Positions 1 to 10,800 of a stretch of 64,000 nucleotides of DNA are shown one piece after another. How positions within the stretch are numbered: position 1 is the first letter of the stretch; each line of letters opens with the position of its first letter. Source of the DNA: Azorinus chamasolen. Lineage: Eukaryota > Mollusca > Bivalvia > Cardiida > Solecurtidae. The notes under the pieces are model-generated. The model was not told the origin of the DNA. It made no database searches and saw nothing but the letters and a program-made list of their open reading frames with translations. The position numbers and the translations under genes are program-made. Location: assembly GCA_963576725.1 (NCBI GenBank), contig OY755242.1, positions 24,975,869 through 25,039,868 of the forward strand, read 5' to 3'.

Positions 1-234
1 AACCATTGTGTTAAAAATTTCAATACCTACTGAATATTCATGGTTAAAATAGTTAAAATCAAATATGAAAGGTGGAACATTGTAGCCATTTTATAAAGCA
101 AAGAACTAGATCTATCAAATTCTTTTAGCAAACAGAGTAGACCCTGATCAGACGGCTCCTCTAGGAGCCGTCTAATCTGGGTCTGCTCTGTTTGCAAATG
201 CGTGAAAACACTTTTATATGAGGGAAAGGGTTAA
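1..234. mobile_element. M1 MITE, cut at the window edge
   Basis: Central palindrome 128-195 (arms GCAAACAGAG... around GGCTCCTCTAGGAGCC). It ends AGGGAAAGGGTTAA at 234. The left TTAACCC end lies outside the window. Confidence 0.8.
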
Positions 235-1297
235 AAGGAGCATTTGCTCCACATTACGCAATATTCCTTATGTCATTACATATTACATTACTATTTATGG
301 AGTAAAGAGACAGATGACAGCTTAATGCAGGATGAAAGTTATAGATAAAACCCTATGAATGCTTTATGCACTACGCCCGTTCTACTTTAAGCATTACCGT
401 GCATTCAAATACAGTCCGGTTTATACAAAATGTGGTCACTGTAGTGAGGCTATACTGTGGCTGTACATTTTGAACACATTACCTTTAGAATGATACCATA
501 TTTTGTTTAAAGCATGTTCGTAAATTCTTTCTTTTATTCTATATTATACCTCTGCCATGGCAAAGAAATCGTTCTGTGGTCATGTGCCATTATAAACATT
601 CACGGTGTCATTATTTCTTACAATATTCATCCGATAAAGGATTAAGAAACATGATGTTATGTTTACAAAGAGTTTAGATTGTGATCAATAACTGAGTCAA
701 TCAGCCTCTCTTTCTGGCCAAGGCGTTTGCAAATATACCTTATATCTGGTGAATTGACTGATCAACCATAGAGTCTCACAATCAAGTAACTGTTTCATGC
801 AGGACAGAAATAATACAAATAGTCAACATGGGAGCTTTCTGTATAACATTCATCCTGCATTTAGCTACCTCCTGTCTTAAGTACCCGGAATTAGGCTCCT
901 TTTAAATGATCGCCCAATACAATGTTTACTGTAAAGCAGTTTCATGTTGGTAAGTGTTACTTGTATAAATGTACATGTAGATATCACTTCACATACGAAG
1001 TGCGACTTTGTATGTATAGTTTTCAGGACAGTAAGCAGGCAAGCAAACAAACGGGACAGTAGTGCCTTTTTCATCGCAATATTTTCAACTTAAAGGACAA
1101 AGTTAAGTTTCAAAATATGTGGAAGAATATTTTGCAAAACATGTAAGTTTACAGTTGATTCCTTAGCAACACAATATAATTATTTAATATCTTAACAGGT
1201 GTGAACAAGACAAATAATCCGCGTACCTCATATAGTGTGGCGTTTTACAAAGTGTACAGCTTGATTATGACCTACAGAGATTGCCAAGTTAGTCAGT
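235..1297. other. No gene seen; one degenerate T-like remnant
   Basis: About 785-905 keeps T4-like pieces (GCAGGACAGAAATAATAC, a GGAGCTTTCTGTATAAC arm, then TCATCCTGCATTTAGC). A weaker trace lies at 320-400. Nothing else is recognised. Confidence 0.4.
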
Positions 1298-1521
1298 TTA
1301 ACCCATTACCTCATAGGCTATTTTAGACCCGACCTCTTTGAATAAATCTACCGAAAAGGATCATTAACTAAAGAAAAGGAATATTTTAGAATTTTTTAGT
1401 TTGAAACCATTGTGATAAATAGAGCATTTGCTCCTATAGGAGCAAATGCACTATTTATCACAATGGTTTCACAAAATGACTTTTACAGAATCGTCAAAAT
1501 TCGTATGAGGGAATGGGTTAT
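1298..1521. mobile_element. M6 MITE
   Basis: Starts TTAACCCATTACCTCATAGG and ends ATGAGGGAATGGGTTAT, the right TTAA having one substitution. The central palindrome 1403-1470 (GAAACCATTGTGATAAATAG arms) has apex GCTCCTATAGGAGC. Confidence 0.85.
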
Positions 1522-1559
1522 TAAAATTCTAACATTCTAAAAATTCTAAATGAAAGCCA

Positions 1560-1722
1560 TACAGAAAGCTAGAGTAAAATGAAAGCCATGCAGAAAGCTA
1601 GAGGAGCTTTCTGCATGACTTCCACCCTGCATTAAGCTGCCACCTGGCTCCAAGACCGATATTTATACTAAATTTAACTTCCGGTTTAGAGGGGTTTAAA
1701 CTGTACTTATTCTATGGAGTAT
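1560..1722. mobile_element. T4-like MITE remnant
   Basis: Hairpin CATGCAGAAAGCTAGAGG / GGAGCTTTCTGCATGAC, then CCTGCATTAAGCTGCCACC, ending CCGGTTTAGAGGGGTTTAA. The left end is lost. Confidence 0.6.
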
Positions 1723-2136
1723 TGACTGGTCTGGGTCTACTTAAAGTCCTTTTCTCAAGGAGTTACATATATAATATTACAAGAAAAGTAGCAAAGTCAT
1801 GTCACAGATTAATACATAACACGTTTGCACAAACACAAAGGATATCGCAAAAGATGTGGCTAAGTTAACCTTTGCGATCATGGTCGACTTGTGATTTGTA
1901 TAGTCACATACTAAGTTCAAATTACTGTCAATACTTGGTTTGCTGCTTTTTTATATCACATAAAATTCATTTGGTCCATACAATGGTGCACAACATCTCG
2001 TTTTCAACCACGTGGTTATCATCTGATCTGGTCTGTGAGTTGTCATCTGCAAAACGCAAAAACAAATTGTTTTATACAGTAAAAAACTAAAACCTTCAAA
2101 AGAAAATGTTGTATAAAGAAAAAAAACTAGATCTTG
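1723..2136. other. No recognised content
   Basis: AT-rich, with only short open frames that lack any recognisable domain. Confidence 0.4.
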
Positions 2137-2282
2137 TTAGGCAGGTGACCACTTAATGCAGGATTAGAGTCGTGCAGAAAACTCCTTTGGGAGCTTTCTG
2201 TACGTTGTTCATCCTGTGTTAAGCTGTCACGTGTCTTAAACCCGGCATTCAAACTAATTCAAATGTCCGGTTTAGAGAGCTT
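2137..2282. mobile_element. T4-like MITE remnant
   Basis: GCAGGTGACCACTTAATGC ... CATCCTGTGTTAAGCTGTC around GGGAGCTTTCTG, ending near GTCCGGTTTAGAGAGC. Same internal plan as 1560-1722. Confidence 0.6.
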
Positions 2283-2599
2283 TTACTATATCCGTGGTGG
2301 ATGGTAACAATAACAACCTTCTAGTTTCTGTCAGTAGCATTCAGTATAATATAAACTACATTACATTGTGCCCCTATCAAGTTCCTACCCAAAACATGAA
2401 ACTTTGCAAAGGGATCGTAGTTACGAACAATTCATATTAATGGGACTTTTTTCAGCTGGGGTTGCCTTTTTCAAGCGAATTTGATCCTGACATGTAGTAT
2501 CTATATCTATGACAGCTGCAACAACCTGGTACGTGCAACATCATTGCTGCTTCTTTATTTACACCAACCCCTTGGGTGCAAAAACGAATGTACTGACAT

Positions 2600-2795
2600 T
2601 TGCAAACAGTCTAGACCAAGATCAGAGGGCTCCTCTCTAGAGGTACCCGCTGAGCAGGGTCTACACTGTTTGTTATTCAAAGTTAAGCATTTCATTCAGA
2701 ATGGAATATTAGTGTATTGATATTTCAAACAGTGTAGACCCAGATCAGAGGGGTCGTAGAGCAGCCCTCTGATCAGCGTCTGCACTGTTTGTTAT
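2600..2795. mobile_element. Two M3 hairpin remnants in a row
   Basis: 2600-2673 and 2715-2795 are both imperfect palindromes of the type GCAAACAGTNTAGACC ... GGGTCTACACTGTTTG. The outer TTAA ends are not preserved. Confidence 0.6.
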
Positions 2796-2938
2796 TCAAT
2801 TGTATGCACTTTATCCTGAATGAATTCTTTGTTTGAACACATATGAGCTATTCCACTTTGGAATTTCAATATTCAAATGTTAGATCAAAATATGCCACCC
2901 TAATCGTAATGAATTTTCGTTAATCACTCACACAGCTA

Positions 2939-3131
2939 CAGTATAACCTCTCTATAACGGCCACTAAATTGTTTTAATTAGTTGGTATTTAGGGCAGGTG
3001 GCTGCTTAAAGCAATGTGAAAGTAAAACAGAACGTTCCTATGTTTTTCTTTCACATTGCTTTAAGCAGCCACCTGCCTTTAACACAAAATACTTGACGCA
3101 ATTTAGTGGCCGTTATTGAGAGGTTTTACTG
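2939..3131. mobile_element. T1 MITE
   Basis: CAGTATAACCTCTCTATAAC at the left and GAGAGGTTTTACTG at the right, flanked by TA on both sides. The near-complete palindrome (GCAGGTGGCTGCTTAAAGC arms) has lost its central GCTCCTATAGGAGC to a short asymmetric loop. Confidence 0.85.
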
Positions 3132-3510
3132 TACTTACAATATATTTTATTTTTAATTGTGCTACACGCCTATGAGTTGCATCTAAACTGTATGTAAACT
3201 TTAATCAAGTTTAGGATAATATCTAAAATGCTGAACTAAAGAACGATGTTCATCAATAAAATCTTCGATATAGAAATATACAGAAGAGAGGGGGAAAACA
3301 TGAAACAGAAGCAGATACTTGTTTTATATTGAATGTTTGTTAACTATACACTACGGCACTGAAACATGTCAGAAGTAGTCGGTGCATTCCCTAGCTCTGG
3401 TCGTTATACATATCGGTAAATCTCGTTGAAACTCGAATAACATCAACTTTAACGAGTCTATCTGATGTGTATTAAACATGTTAAAGGGTACTACGATTGT
3501 GTTTTACTAG

Positions 3511-3758
3511 TTAAACGTATACTCCATAAACATTCGTGTAAGAAATAATGACAACATGAATATTAATTAGATTGTTATAATAACACATAGACTGATATTT
3601 GTTTTTGGAAAGTGCAGAAACTGTAGAATAGTACATGTATTGTTATACCATAGGCAAACCAAACAAATCCTGATCAGACGGCTCCTACAGGAGCCGTCTG
3701 ATCTGGATCTACTCTGATTGAAAAGACACAGGGACGCGTATGTATGGAGTAAAGGGTC
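3511..3758. mobile_element. M2 MITE
   Basis: Left end TTAAACGTATACTCCATAAA, internal ATTCGTGTAAGAAATAATGA, hairpin GACGGCTCCTACAGGAGCCGTC, right end GTATGGAGTAAAGGG with its terminal TTAA mutated. Confidence 0.75.
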
Positions 3759-3789
3759 GAATATATTCCACAAATACACCTTTTAACAT

Positions 3790-3993
3790 CTTTGCGATAA
3801 CAGCAAATTCAAACCAGACGATCCCATCAGACCATCTCATCTGGTCTGGCATGTCTGCTTATTGAATTATACAGATTTGATTCAATTCCTGCTATTGTCA
3901 AAATTTCCTATGTTTATGTGGAGTTATGACAACTAGTCTAATTGATATTGATGATGTCATTATATCTTATAGAAATATTCATGGAGTAAAGGG
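3790..3993. mobile_element. M2 MITE, half copy
   Basis: Keeps one arm of the hairpin and the outer segment ending ATTCATGGAGTAAAGGGTT. The other half is missing. Confidence 0.6.
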
Positions 3994-4273
3994 TTCATTC
4001 CAGGGGTTTTAACGATATACTGTAAGTGCTACAGAAGACTGTACATTACCTTTCTGAAAGTTGTCAGCGCTTCCATGTATGACTGGGGAATGTCCATTGG
4101 ACCAATTGTCCTAGCGGTTGCATTCATAAAACAGCTCTGCGGGGAACAGGTTTACGGCACTCCATTTTCAAAGCATCCATTGATCATGGTTATTATGTCT
4201 ACATCATGGAAGGATTCATTTTCATGTAACTGTACATGTCTCTTTAAAGAAAATAATCATTTCTATATGCTAA

Positions 4274-4279
4274 TTTATT
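4274..4279 (-). promoter_or_regulatory. Candidate poly(A) signal of the protocadherin
   Basis: AATAAA on the minus strand about 80 nt after the stop codon. It would give a short 3' UTR. Such hexamers are frequent in AT-rich DNA, so this is only positional support. Confidence 0.35.
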
Positions 4280-4358
4280 GCCGACACGGAAATATCAATT
4301 TGTGTCATAAACTACTGTTATATGTCTGTATAACCGTTTTCAATATGTAACTGAACAT

Positions 4359-4840
4359 TTAAACCACTAGATGTCTGTAATTGGGAACCATTTCTGTGTC
4401 AATTTCATCCGGGTCCAGAGTATAACTACCCGAAGTAGTTGTTGAACCACCATCATCTTCATTTGACCTAACGGAACTAAAACTGTCATGACGCATGCGC
4501 ACTACGTCCAAATCATTCCGATGTGGAACTGATCTCCATGGATCAGACATGTTCATTGAAAATGTCGGGTTATATCGATTTTGAGTTGAAAATGTTTTGT
4601 TCTGTGTATGTTTGGTGCCCATTTTGGGCTGGTGTCCGTTCTTAGGAGGCACTGTGTCTAGTCTGAGTTTCTGGAAAGACTGTGGGCCATATGAATATGC
4701 TTCCGGTTGTAATGGCTTGCTCTCTTTCAACGGCGGAGGAAAGTGTGGTACGAAATGGTGACTAAGAGGCTGTGAAAGAAATGATACTCGTTTCTGGTTT
4801 TCTTTGGTAGCTGATGTGAAACTGAACCTTTTCTTTTCAT
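4359..4840 (-). CDS. Protocadherin coding exon 4 (C-terminus, RVxF motif, stop)
   Basis: Begins after a TTATATTTCAG acceptor. With the last base of exon 3 it reads DEKKRFSFTSATKENQKRVSF. KRVSF (1006-1010) fits the PP1-docking RVxF pattern and resembles the RRVTF motif of delta-1 protocadherins. The rest is low-complexity and Pro/Ser/Asn-rich, then an acidic Ser/Thr stretch (SSVRSNEDDGGSTTTSGSY). The C-terminus is NYRHLVV, whose last three residues fit a class II PDZ-ligand pattern. The stop codon is at 4359-4361. Reading the exon from its first base in frame 0 meets a stop, so phase 1 is required. Confidence 0.88.
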
Positions 4841-7800
4841 CTGAAATATAATTAAAGACGTTTTTCAGTTATCTTCCACAATTGTTTTCCTGTTTGTTAC
4901 AACGGTGTTGTTATCAGTATACAAATACAAATGTATATTTTTATCATTAAATGTACATCATTTGACAAACGAAACTACGAAATTACATAGAGCTGTTTCT
5001 ACAGTTTCTGCACGAGCCAATGTTGTCTGTGTTATAAACAGTTTTTTTTAACTTTTATGATGTCATTATTTCTTATACGAATATACATGAACTAAATGGT
5101 TAAGAACATTTGCTTTTATATCTGGTGATGTATATACAGTAAAACCTCTCTATAACGGCCACTAAATTATGTTGATTAGTTTGTATTTAGGGCAGGTGGC
5201 TGCTTAAAGCAAGGTGAAAGTTAAACAGAACGCTCCTATAGGAGCGTTCTGTTTTACTTTCACCTTGCTTTAAGCAGCCAACTGCCTTTAATACAAAATA
5301 TTTTATGTAATTTAGTGGCCGTTATAGAGAGGTTTTACTGTATTAGTGTTCTGACGTTGTTTTTCTACTGTTGCACAACACCCTTAGATGTATGACGAAC
5401 CTTGGATTTCTTCCATAGATGACTAAAATACTCATATTGTCAGTTTTACTCATAGGGACGCATTTGACCCCTTTGCAAACTGAGAAGATCCAGATCAGAT
5501 GACTCATGTAGGAGCCGTTTGATCACCGTCTGCTCTGTTGGCTTATGTATATATATACATCTAATGCAACAATGTCTGTCATTGGTAACGCTGTCCGGTG
5601 TCCATATGCCATTGTAAAAGATCTAATATATACATGAATATTCATCCGATAAATGGTTATGGTTACATTTGACATGACGAAATGTTTCATGTATAACATC
5701 GTACCAATAGTAGGTGATGTTGTTGATACGTCATCTTCGCTTCCGCCCCGCCCACTGTCACACGTGACCGTCTCGCGGGAAGTCTCACTCTCGCTATCCA
5801 TGGGAAGTTGCTGAAATTACAGACAATACCAATTCTTATTTTAAATCTGCCTAAACAATAAATACTGCTATACTTAAAAAAAACTGCCAACTTATGTAAC
5901 TAAAATAAAGCTTAAACTGGCAAGACTTAATGGCGTTTATGGGTTTTATCGGTTTAAGTGTCTGGAATATGACAGATCCGGAAGACGCAAAGTGACACTC
6001 GCCTCGGCTATTTTTTATAAATACTGTGAAGCGACGAGTCATAATTCAGTTTTTATTAATGCACTTAATGTTTGCCTAAATATTTAGGAACATATACAGA
6101 AAAGTGGGATTTTAAATTTAATGTTTTGTTCATAGTTTTCTTTTAACCCTTATTCTACACTCAGCGATTTCGCTCGCGTTTACGAACAGCTTGGATCCAG
6201 ATGTGTCGCCGAATTACTCGACATCTCATCTTGATCCAAGCTGTTTCAACTTGGTCAATAGTTGTTTTAAAACATTTGATCGAATCAAAATGGTCAAAAC
6301 TGAACTAGATCAATTTGAGCAGGTATATTTAGACTGCGACATAATGGTTGAAATGTTTGACTTAAGGATAGAGCGCTTTGTCCATGCTGTATTCATCGTT
6401 CGCGCGTTATCTTCTTTTCATCTGTAATCACCAATTTATAATGTCATGTTGATTTATGTGATTACAGTATTTACGGGTTATGTTTTGAAAAGATCAGCGA
6501 TGAGTTATTCAAGTGACAATCCCGATTAGAATAAGACTTCTTAAGCTTAGAAATCGGTTTTGGAGTGACGCCATTTCAAGTTAGGGAACCTATATACAGA
6601 CAGACGCCTAGATAATACTTATGTTTGTATGTATAGTGAAACCCCGCTAACGCGACCACTTAATAAACAGCCACTGATGTCGTCTAAAGCATGTGGTGGC
6701 TTAATGCAGGACGAAAGTTATGCAGAAAGCTCCTATAGGAGCTTTCTGCATAACTTTCGTCCTGCATTAAGCCACCACCTGCCTCTGCCACCCAGAATTC
6801 TGCCCGTTTTTGGTGGTCGCATTAGCGGGGTTTTGCTGTATTTGCTTGTTTTGATTCGATCTCGCTTTGGATTTCGAACCTGTCCGTACCTATTAATAAA
6901 GATGTGTGATCTAGATTACAATGAAGTTTTTGCAATGCAAATGTTAAAAATTAACATGAGCTGTGACGAAGACATATTTTGTTGAATTCCCGCGTGATTT
7001 GATTTTGTTTGATACAATTTCTTCTTACGAATTCTGTAAAAAAAACTGCTTAAGGGTCTACATTGTTCGATAAAACTCTAAATCAACAGACTATTTCAAA
7101 AAGGTGTCCTTTTCCCGTGACACTCGTCAGTTTTCGTTATATTGTGTACCACGGGGACATGGATAAGATGCTTACATTAAATCCTTCAATACTGAATATC
7201 TAAAGTGGACTGGCCCATCAGTATTTAACAACAGAGTCCATTCAGAATAACAGGATTGGCTTTGCTAGAGGGCCGTGGATGTCAAATAGTGTCGACCTTG
7301 ATCAGCGGGTTCTTCCAGGAGCCCTCTTATCTGGGTCTGCACTCTTTGCAAATCACAATACGCTCGTCTATCGCTTTGAAAATGTTAAAACTTTGTTCAA
7401 GAGTAGCTCCTTTATTTCTTCGTCAAACCCTATGGTGTGAATACGCTTTAGAACGGTCTCAAACAGACTATTTTAATTAACGAATGGTCACAACACAGTT
7501 TTTGGTAGACAAAAAACCTTATCTGTGATTCTGGTAGTTGCGAATGGCTTTTTAGTAGTCAGCTTCTAAACCTTGCATTGCACGTGTCATACGTGTCTTA
7601 CCTGCATGTCTTGATGTTCCCAGTCTCGTGACTTGGCCTCCCATAGGTACTGCTGCAGTTTGAGTGCCTTCATGTGGCTGTCTATCTTCTCCTGTTTCTG
7701 TACACTGAACTGAGGTGGTTGGTGATGTGGGGTATATGTTGTGCTTTGTTGTGGACTGGGGTGGTTTGGGTAACTCTGCAAACATAGAACGACGGTAAGA

Positions 7801-10800
7801 TGTGTGGAATTAGTGGTGATGATTCAGAACATTGAACTCTCACTCTGCCTATTGAGACGGTCCTAAAGAGTAGTCACAGTATAGGGTTTGGTGGAGAAAT
7901 GATGATTTTAGGTATTTGGGTACGCAGTTTTATCTGTAGCTCAGCTTAAACCACTTATAAATTTGCTTAACAGTTTTATTCTTATTTTCACACCCAATAC
8001 ATGTAACATGGCTTCTCAATAGGACCCAACCTATATACCAGTCTAAGACCATTTTAATAGAACGGAAGCATAACTGCACTGTACTTTGATATTGAAGTAA
8101 ACAATACTGTTTTGCAGAGAAATATGACTACACATTTTAAAGGATTAAGCTTATTACCAGCCCACATAAGGAAAACGTACCTTAAGGAGCTACTTCAAAT
8201 ACAATGGAATATTGATGTTGCATAACTATGTCAACAAAATATTACTACTGTCCTTATTTCGATATTAAACTCGATCTGTTTGCCTTTGGTTTTAACCATA
8301 TTATCTACAAAGCTCTAATCGCAAAGCTTATCCTCGCGATGAAAGATGAGGTCATTTCAAGACATGCGCCTTTTAACGCATTTGCAAACAGAGTAGACCC
8401 AGATCAGTCAGCTCCTGTAGGAGCTGTCTGATCAGGGTCTATATTTGCTGATAGAATACAATACATGTAGATCACGTCTAAATTGAAATGCAGAACCCAT
8501 TCACTAAAATAAATACATGCCGAGGGCGTGGCGGGACACGGCAAACAAGGTGGTATATGATAGTATAAATCATTGCCATCAATTGATTCGGAAAACAGTG
8601 CAGACCCTGGTCAGAGGACATCTTCAGGAACCCTTTGGTCTGAGTCTACCTCATTTGCCCACATCCCTAAAAGGGTCATCGTGCACAATTGGGTGAATAT
8701 TACAGTACTCGATATACGCTAAACAATAAGTGTTTGCAGAATAGCCGTCTGATTCAAAATGTAAAGTATGGAAAGATGGATAACAACTAACAAGTTATCA
8801 CATATTCGAATGAGTGGCAAACAGTCCAGATCCTCATCAGTCGCCTCGTCTCTGATATGGCGTCTATTTAGAGTCTACATTTAGAGCTACAGATAAAGGT
8901 GCGTACCCAAATACTAAAATCGTCATTTCTCCACCAAACCTTATACTGCGATCACTCCATAGAATCGTCTCGAAGAGACTATTCTAAAACCGTGGTTGCA
9001 GTATAGGGTTTGGTGGAGAAATAAAAGAGTTACTCTTGAAAATGTTTTAATTTACGCATCTTTTTGGAGCTCTGAGTCATTGCAATGCAAGAAGACCTTT
9101 TGTAAAAAGGCCTACTGAAATGTACTTACAATTTGTTTATAAATTTCATCTGTGCTCGACTCATTATTGCGACCGCCATCCAACCCGTCCATTGAGAATT
9201 CTAAGGAGAAGCTGACTTCTTTCCTCTTTTTGGCTTTGTCATCTGACGAATCTACTTCTGGTGGAAGTGAATGGGTATCTGAGCGAGAGGAAATACCTGA
9301 ATCCGAATATCGCCCACTCTCGTCCTCTGTTGCATGTCTTTTTCTCGGGTCCATTGAGCGTAGGAATAGAATTATAACGATTATTGCAATTGCTATGGCA
9401 ACGGTTGTTATGACGACTACAATAACAATGATTATGTTTTTATTTCCAGAATCATCTCCTCCTTGGCGTACCTCTGTTCCATTGGCATATATAAGATCAA
9501 TAACAAGACTCACTTCTGTGGATTGTGGAATTGCACCCTTGTCTTGAACAAGGATTGCCAAGGAGACCGAAATGTCTTTTTGTATGTCTATGAATGATTT
9601 AGCCGAGACTTCCCCAAGTCTCGAGTCGATTTCGAAAATTCCAAGTTCGTTTCCACCAATAATGGAAAATACCAGTGAGCTGTTTTCGCCAACATCAATG
9701 TCATAAGCCGCCACTGTCGTCACAACATTGTAACCTTTGACAGGATACTGGAATTTTACAGTGTCATTAAGATCGTTAGGAAAGGTTACTTTGGGTACGT
9801 TGTCGTTTTCATCACCAACGTATATTGTTATATATTGTGTGTTACTGAGAGCGACCTCGCCGAAATCTGTTACAGTTACTGGGATGTCGTAGCGACTTTG
9901 TTGTTCACGGTCTAAGGTTTCAGTTGTTCTTATTTCTCCCGATGCATCAATCGTGAATGGAAATGTTTTCGATATTGGCGCCATGTTGAACCGGAATGTT
10001 CCATTTCTGCCTAAGTCTTTGTCCGTTCCGTTCAGGAAGCCAACCAGTACATTCGGCATTTGATTTTCAGTAACCCAGAACTCCGGGCGGACTGGGATTA
10101 TTTTAGGTATATTGTCGTTTGTGTCTGTCACTGAAACTGACACAGACGTTGTGCCTGTTTTGGGCGTCTCCCCATTGTCTGTAGCGAAAACACGAAATAC
10201 TAGCAATGTATCTGAAGGATCTTCTCTGTCATAACTTTTGTTAGCAAAAATGGTTCCATTATCTTTATCTATCAAGAATTTTCCTCCACTCTCTGCAGAC
10301 AGACTGTATTCAATTCTACCATTTTCGTCGATATCTGCATCAGTAGCAATCACCTTTAATACTACGTCACCATTTTGGTTGTTTTCTTGAATGCTTACTG
10401 TGAACACATCTCTGTCAAACTTCGGCACGTGGTCATTTACGTCATCAATCAGGACAAGAAAACTTTCTGATGACGTCAGTTTAGGAGACCCGGCATCTTC
10501 GCAGATGATTGTCACATTATGGGCAGCAATCTCTTCGCGATCCAGATCACCGTCAACCACCACTTTAAATCCTCGACCTGGAAACTTTTCGAGTTTGAAA
10601 AAGTCACTGTCAATTCCGCAGGTAAAGTCTCCATTCGCTCCTTTATCGTTATCATCAACATTAACGTGAGCTACAAAATAACCAACTGGCTCATTTTCTT
10701 TTATTTGAACGAAACCAATATTTCCAGGTGATAGCAAATTAATGTCAATATTGGGTGGGTTATTTTCAACATCGTTTACGGTCACCTTTATGATGGCGGT

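Noticed and set aside
6629..6985. Near-identical open frames at 6629-6985 and 16716-17027, which look like a conserved small gene
   Set aside because: Both are translations of the T2 MITE palindrome; the similarity comes from the transposon.
7552..7785. 77-codon minus-strand frame overlapping exon 2 in another frame
   Set aside because: It does not match the splice phases. The 58-codon exon in the neighbouring frame joins both neighbours exactly.
9152..9547. 131-codon open frame on the plus strand, opposite protocadherin exon 1
   Set aside because: Shadow of the real coding strand; no domain. Other plus-strand frames between 10391 and 11599 are rejected for the same reason.
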